NCBI GenBank assembly: GCA_964412105.1
Contig: CAYPNM010000015.1
Span: forward strand, 1 to 64,000
Direction: 5' to 3'
DNA: 64,000 nt
Origin: JAKAGZ01 sp964412105
GTDB taxonomy: Bacteria > Bacteroidota > Ignavibacteria > Ignavibacteriales > Ignavibacteriaceae
Positions 62,601 through 64,000 of this stretch are shown here, piece after piece (position 1 is the first letter of the stretch; each line of letters starts with the position of its first letter). The position numbers were made by a program, and so were the translations under genes. Under the pieces are notes generated by a model. The model searched no databases. It was not told where the DNA came from and worked only from the letters and a program-made list of their open reading frames with translations.

Positions 62601-63264
62601 TTTGGCTAATCCTTTGATTTAAAAATTATCCCCAAATGCTTATTATATGCAAATAAGTATCGCCTTAAGCCACTTAATATAAGATTTAATAGTTTTTAAT
62701 AAAAGAACCGCATTTTAATCGACTCTTGCGAAGAAATAGAACTGGCATGCAAAGAATATTTTGCATTTAACGTCAGTCCACTCGAGTAATATGCTGATTT
62801 CGTTTAATAAAGAGGTTGTGAACAGTCATTTCGCATCAATTTAATACCCGAATTAAGAGTATATTGAGATCCGATAACAAGGATTAAATGCAGTCAATCA
62901 GATCTAATTGTAGATCAAGAATGTCAGATGAAGAGAGGAAAGGCCATTTAAAGCGCAATAGCAGCGCAATAGCAGCGCAATAGTGGCGCAATAGTAGCGC
63001 AATAGCAGGCTAAATGGAGGCCAATTGAAGTGTAAGATACCGTAGAAATTATGATAATACCGGGAATGCGTATTTAATTAAAAATCTAGTTTGTGTCCAG
63101 ATTTAGGAAATGATTTCCCGTCTAAATATCAAACAGGCAGGCATGGAATGGCAGTTAATATTCATCAGCAAGAGTTGAAATTAGGGTATTAATGGCTGAA
63201 TGAAAAATATTTCAAAATATAAATAAATGCTTTATATTAGTTTTAATGAAAAGATAAGAGGAAA
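62601..63264. other. 664-bp non-coding region with repeats
   Basis: No reading frame of interest exists here. It holds the 11-bp repeat array (62941-63039), a perfect dyad ATGCAAA/TTTGCAT (62747-62766) and GATCTA-ATTG-TAGATC (62901-62916). The TTG start of the AAA gene and the start of the pncB-like gene face away from each other, so promoters for both must lie here. Confidence 0.55.
62941..63039. repeat. 11-bp tandem repeat array, about nine units
   Basis: Five units of AGCGCAATAGC or a one- to two-base variant (62952-63006) are flanked by more diverged units AGGCCATTTAA before and AGGCTAAATGG, AGGCCAATTGA and AGTGTAAGATA after, all exactly 11 bp long. The first unit matches the unit of the array at 26200 read on the other strand. 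It lies in a divergent promoter region. No coding sense is evident, because 11 is not a multiple of three and stops are frequent. Confidence 0.85.
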
Positions 63265-64000
63265 ATGATACTAGACAAAAAATATTCCGGATTATTCACG
63301 GATCATTATGAACTTACAATGGCTCAAGGCTATTTTCTTGATGGGCGGCAAAACATGAGTTCAAGCTTCGATTATTTCTTCAGAAAAAATCCATTCGGAT
63401 CGGGCTATTCAATATTTGCTGGTCTTCAAAATCTACTCGATATGCTTGAAAACTTTAAATTTGAATCTGCGGCAATAGAACACTTGCATCAGGTCGGTTT
63501 TGAGAGTGATTTCCTTGAATATCTTAAGCAATTTAAGTTTAGGGGAAATATCTATGCCCCCAATGAGGGTGAAGTCGTTTTTTCGGGAGAGCCTATTGTA
63601 AGATTTGAAGGCAACATCATTGAAACACAATTGATTGAAAGTATTTCTTTGAATGTACTGAATTTTCAATCTTTAATTGCAACAAAAGCATCAAGATTGA
63701 GACATTCGGCAGGGGAAAGGACAGTTATAGATTATGGGCTAAGGCGAGCGCAGGGAATGGCCGCAATTCACGGAAGCCGGGCTGCAATAATTGGAGGAAT
63801 CGAAAGTACTTCAAACGTTTATAGTGCATATTTGTATGGTATGATATCAACCGGTACTATGGCGCATTCGTGGATTCAAAGTTATGATGATGAATTACTG
63901 GCGTTTCGCAAATACGCAACCACCTTTCCGAAAAATTGTGTTTTGCTAGTTGATACATTCGACACACTTAAAAGCGGTATTCCTAATGCTATAAAAGTGG
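63265..64000 (+). CDS. pncB: nicotinate phosphoribosyltransferase, 3' end cut by window
   Basis: The visible 245 residues match the N-terminal half of NAPRTase, which makes nicotinate mononucleotide from nicotinate and PRPP in NAD salvage. TDHYELTMAQGYF opens the protein, and FDYFFRKNPFGSGYSIFAGL, SRLRHSAGERTVIDYGLRRAQG, IHGSRAAIIGGIESTSNV and GTMAHSWIQSY (catalytic His at about 201) follow. The start is ATG 63265 with AGAGG just upstream. The frame is open to the window edge, and about half of the usual length is missing. Confidence 0.93.
   Translation, partial: MILDKKYSGLFTDHYELTMAQGYFLDGRQNMSSSFDYFFRKNPFGSGYSIFAGLQNLLDMLENFKFESAAIEHLHQVGFESDFLEYLKQFKFRGNIYAPNEGEVVFSGEPIVRFEGNIIETQLIESISLNVLNFQSLIATKASRLRHSAGERTVIDYGLRRAQGMAAIHGSRAAIIGGIESTSNVYSAYLYGMISTGTMAHSWIQSYDDELLAFRKYATTFPKNCVLLVDTFDTLKSGIPNAIKV

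Noticed and set aside
62941..63039. CRISPR array or plasmid iterons for the 11-bp repeats
   Set aside because: Units are contiguous with no spacers, and too short for CRISPR repeats. No cas genes or replication initiator are nearby.

Overview
The window looks like a draft chromosome segment of an AT-rich, Gram-negative bacterium of the Bacteroidota/Chlorobiota/Ignavibacteriota group, most likely an Ignavibacteriales-like lineage. The reasons are a meso-diaminopimelate type MurE, several lipoprotein and outer-membrane beta-barrel style signal peptides, families common in that group (DUF4783-like, DUF5683-like, PEGA-domain kinase, SpmA/SpmB fusion), and sigma-54 type control. This placement is inference. 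Two runs of exactly 100 N (17739-17838 and 26220-26319) mark contig joins.

Region 1 (1-16.9 kb) is a complete division and cell wall (dcw) cluster on the + strand: mraZ, rsmH, ftsL, ftsI, murE, murF, mraY, murD, ftsW, murG, a small membrane gene, murC, ftsQ, ftsA, ftsZ. Most genes overlap by 1-8 bases, so this is one translationally coupled operon. A TGGGG-type triple repeat with a 10-bp period sits at the promoter, the expected binding site for MraZ. A truncated tRNA-Thr opens the window.

Region 2 (16.9-26 kb) is an accessory zone: a zinc-ribbon protein, a YajQ family protein, tRNA-Pro with a broken partial copy beside it, a structured RNA candidate with terminator, a flavodoxin/ferredoxin protein, and a run of exported or surface proteins whose blocks are separated by five copies of one roughly 33-bp hairpin repeat, followed by an MFS exporter.

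Region 3 (26-31 kb) holds the pyrimidine operon pyrR-pyrB-pyrC. Its long leader contains a hairpin whose loop fits the PyrR binding consensus and a terminator-like hairpin at the pyrR start. Two small exported proteins follow.

Region 4 (31-53 kb) is mostly metabolic and envelope genes: a large NtrY-like histidine kinase, a UvrD-like helicase with a C-terminal Fe-S-type nuclease, a lipoprotein amidase, an SpmA/SpmB fusion, hydroxyacid and alanine dehydrogenases, a CoA-transferase, a phosphatase, an M1 peptidase, an aldo/keto reductase, a thiamine-binding-like protein, an AEC transporter, a DinB-like protein and a cytosine-deaminase-like enzyme.

Region 5 (53-64 kb) is a regulatory block: a LuxR-type regulator, a GAF/sigma-54 activator directly coupled to a Ser/Thr kinase with PEGA repeats, a DUF5683-like protein, and a convergent 1292-residue protein with TPR-like repeats and three tandem CbbX/SpoVK-type AAA+ domains. 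A non-coding stretch with an 11-bp tandem repeat array precedes a truncated nicotinate phosphoribosyltransferase gene. A related 11-bp array sits at the second assembly gap, 36 kb away. No undescribed defence or CRISPR system was found. The most unusual signals are the hairpin repeat that punctuates region 2, the paired 11-bp arrays, the PyrR-type leader and the triple AAA protein.
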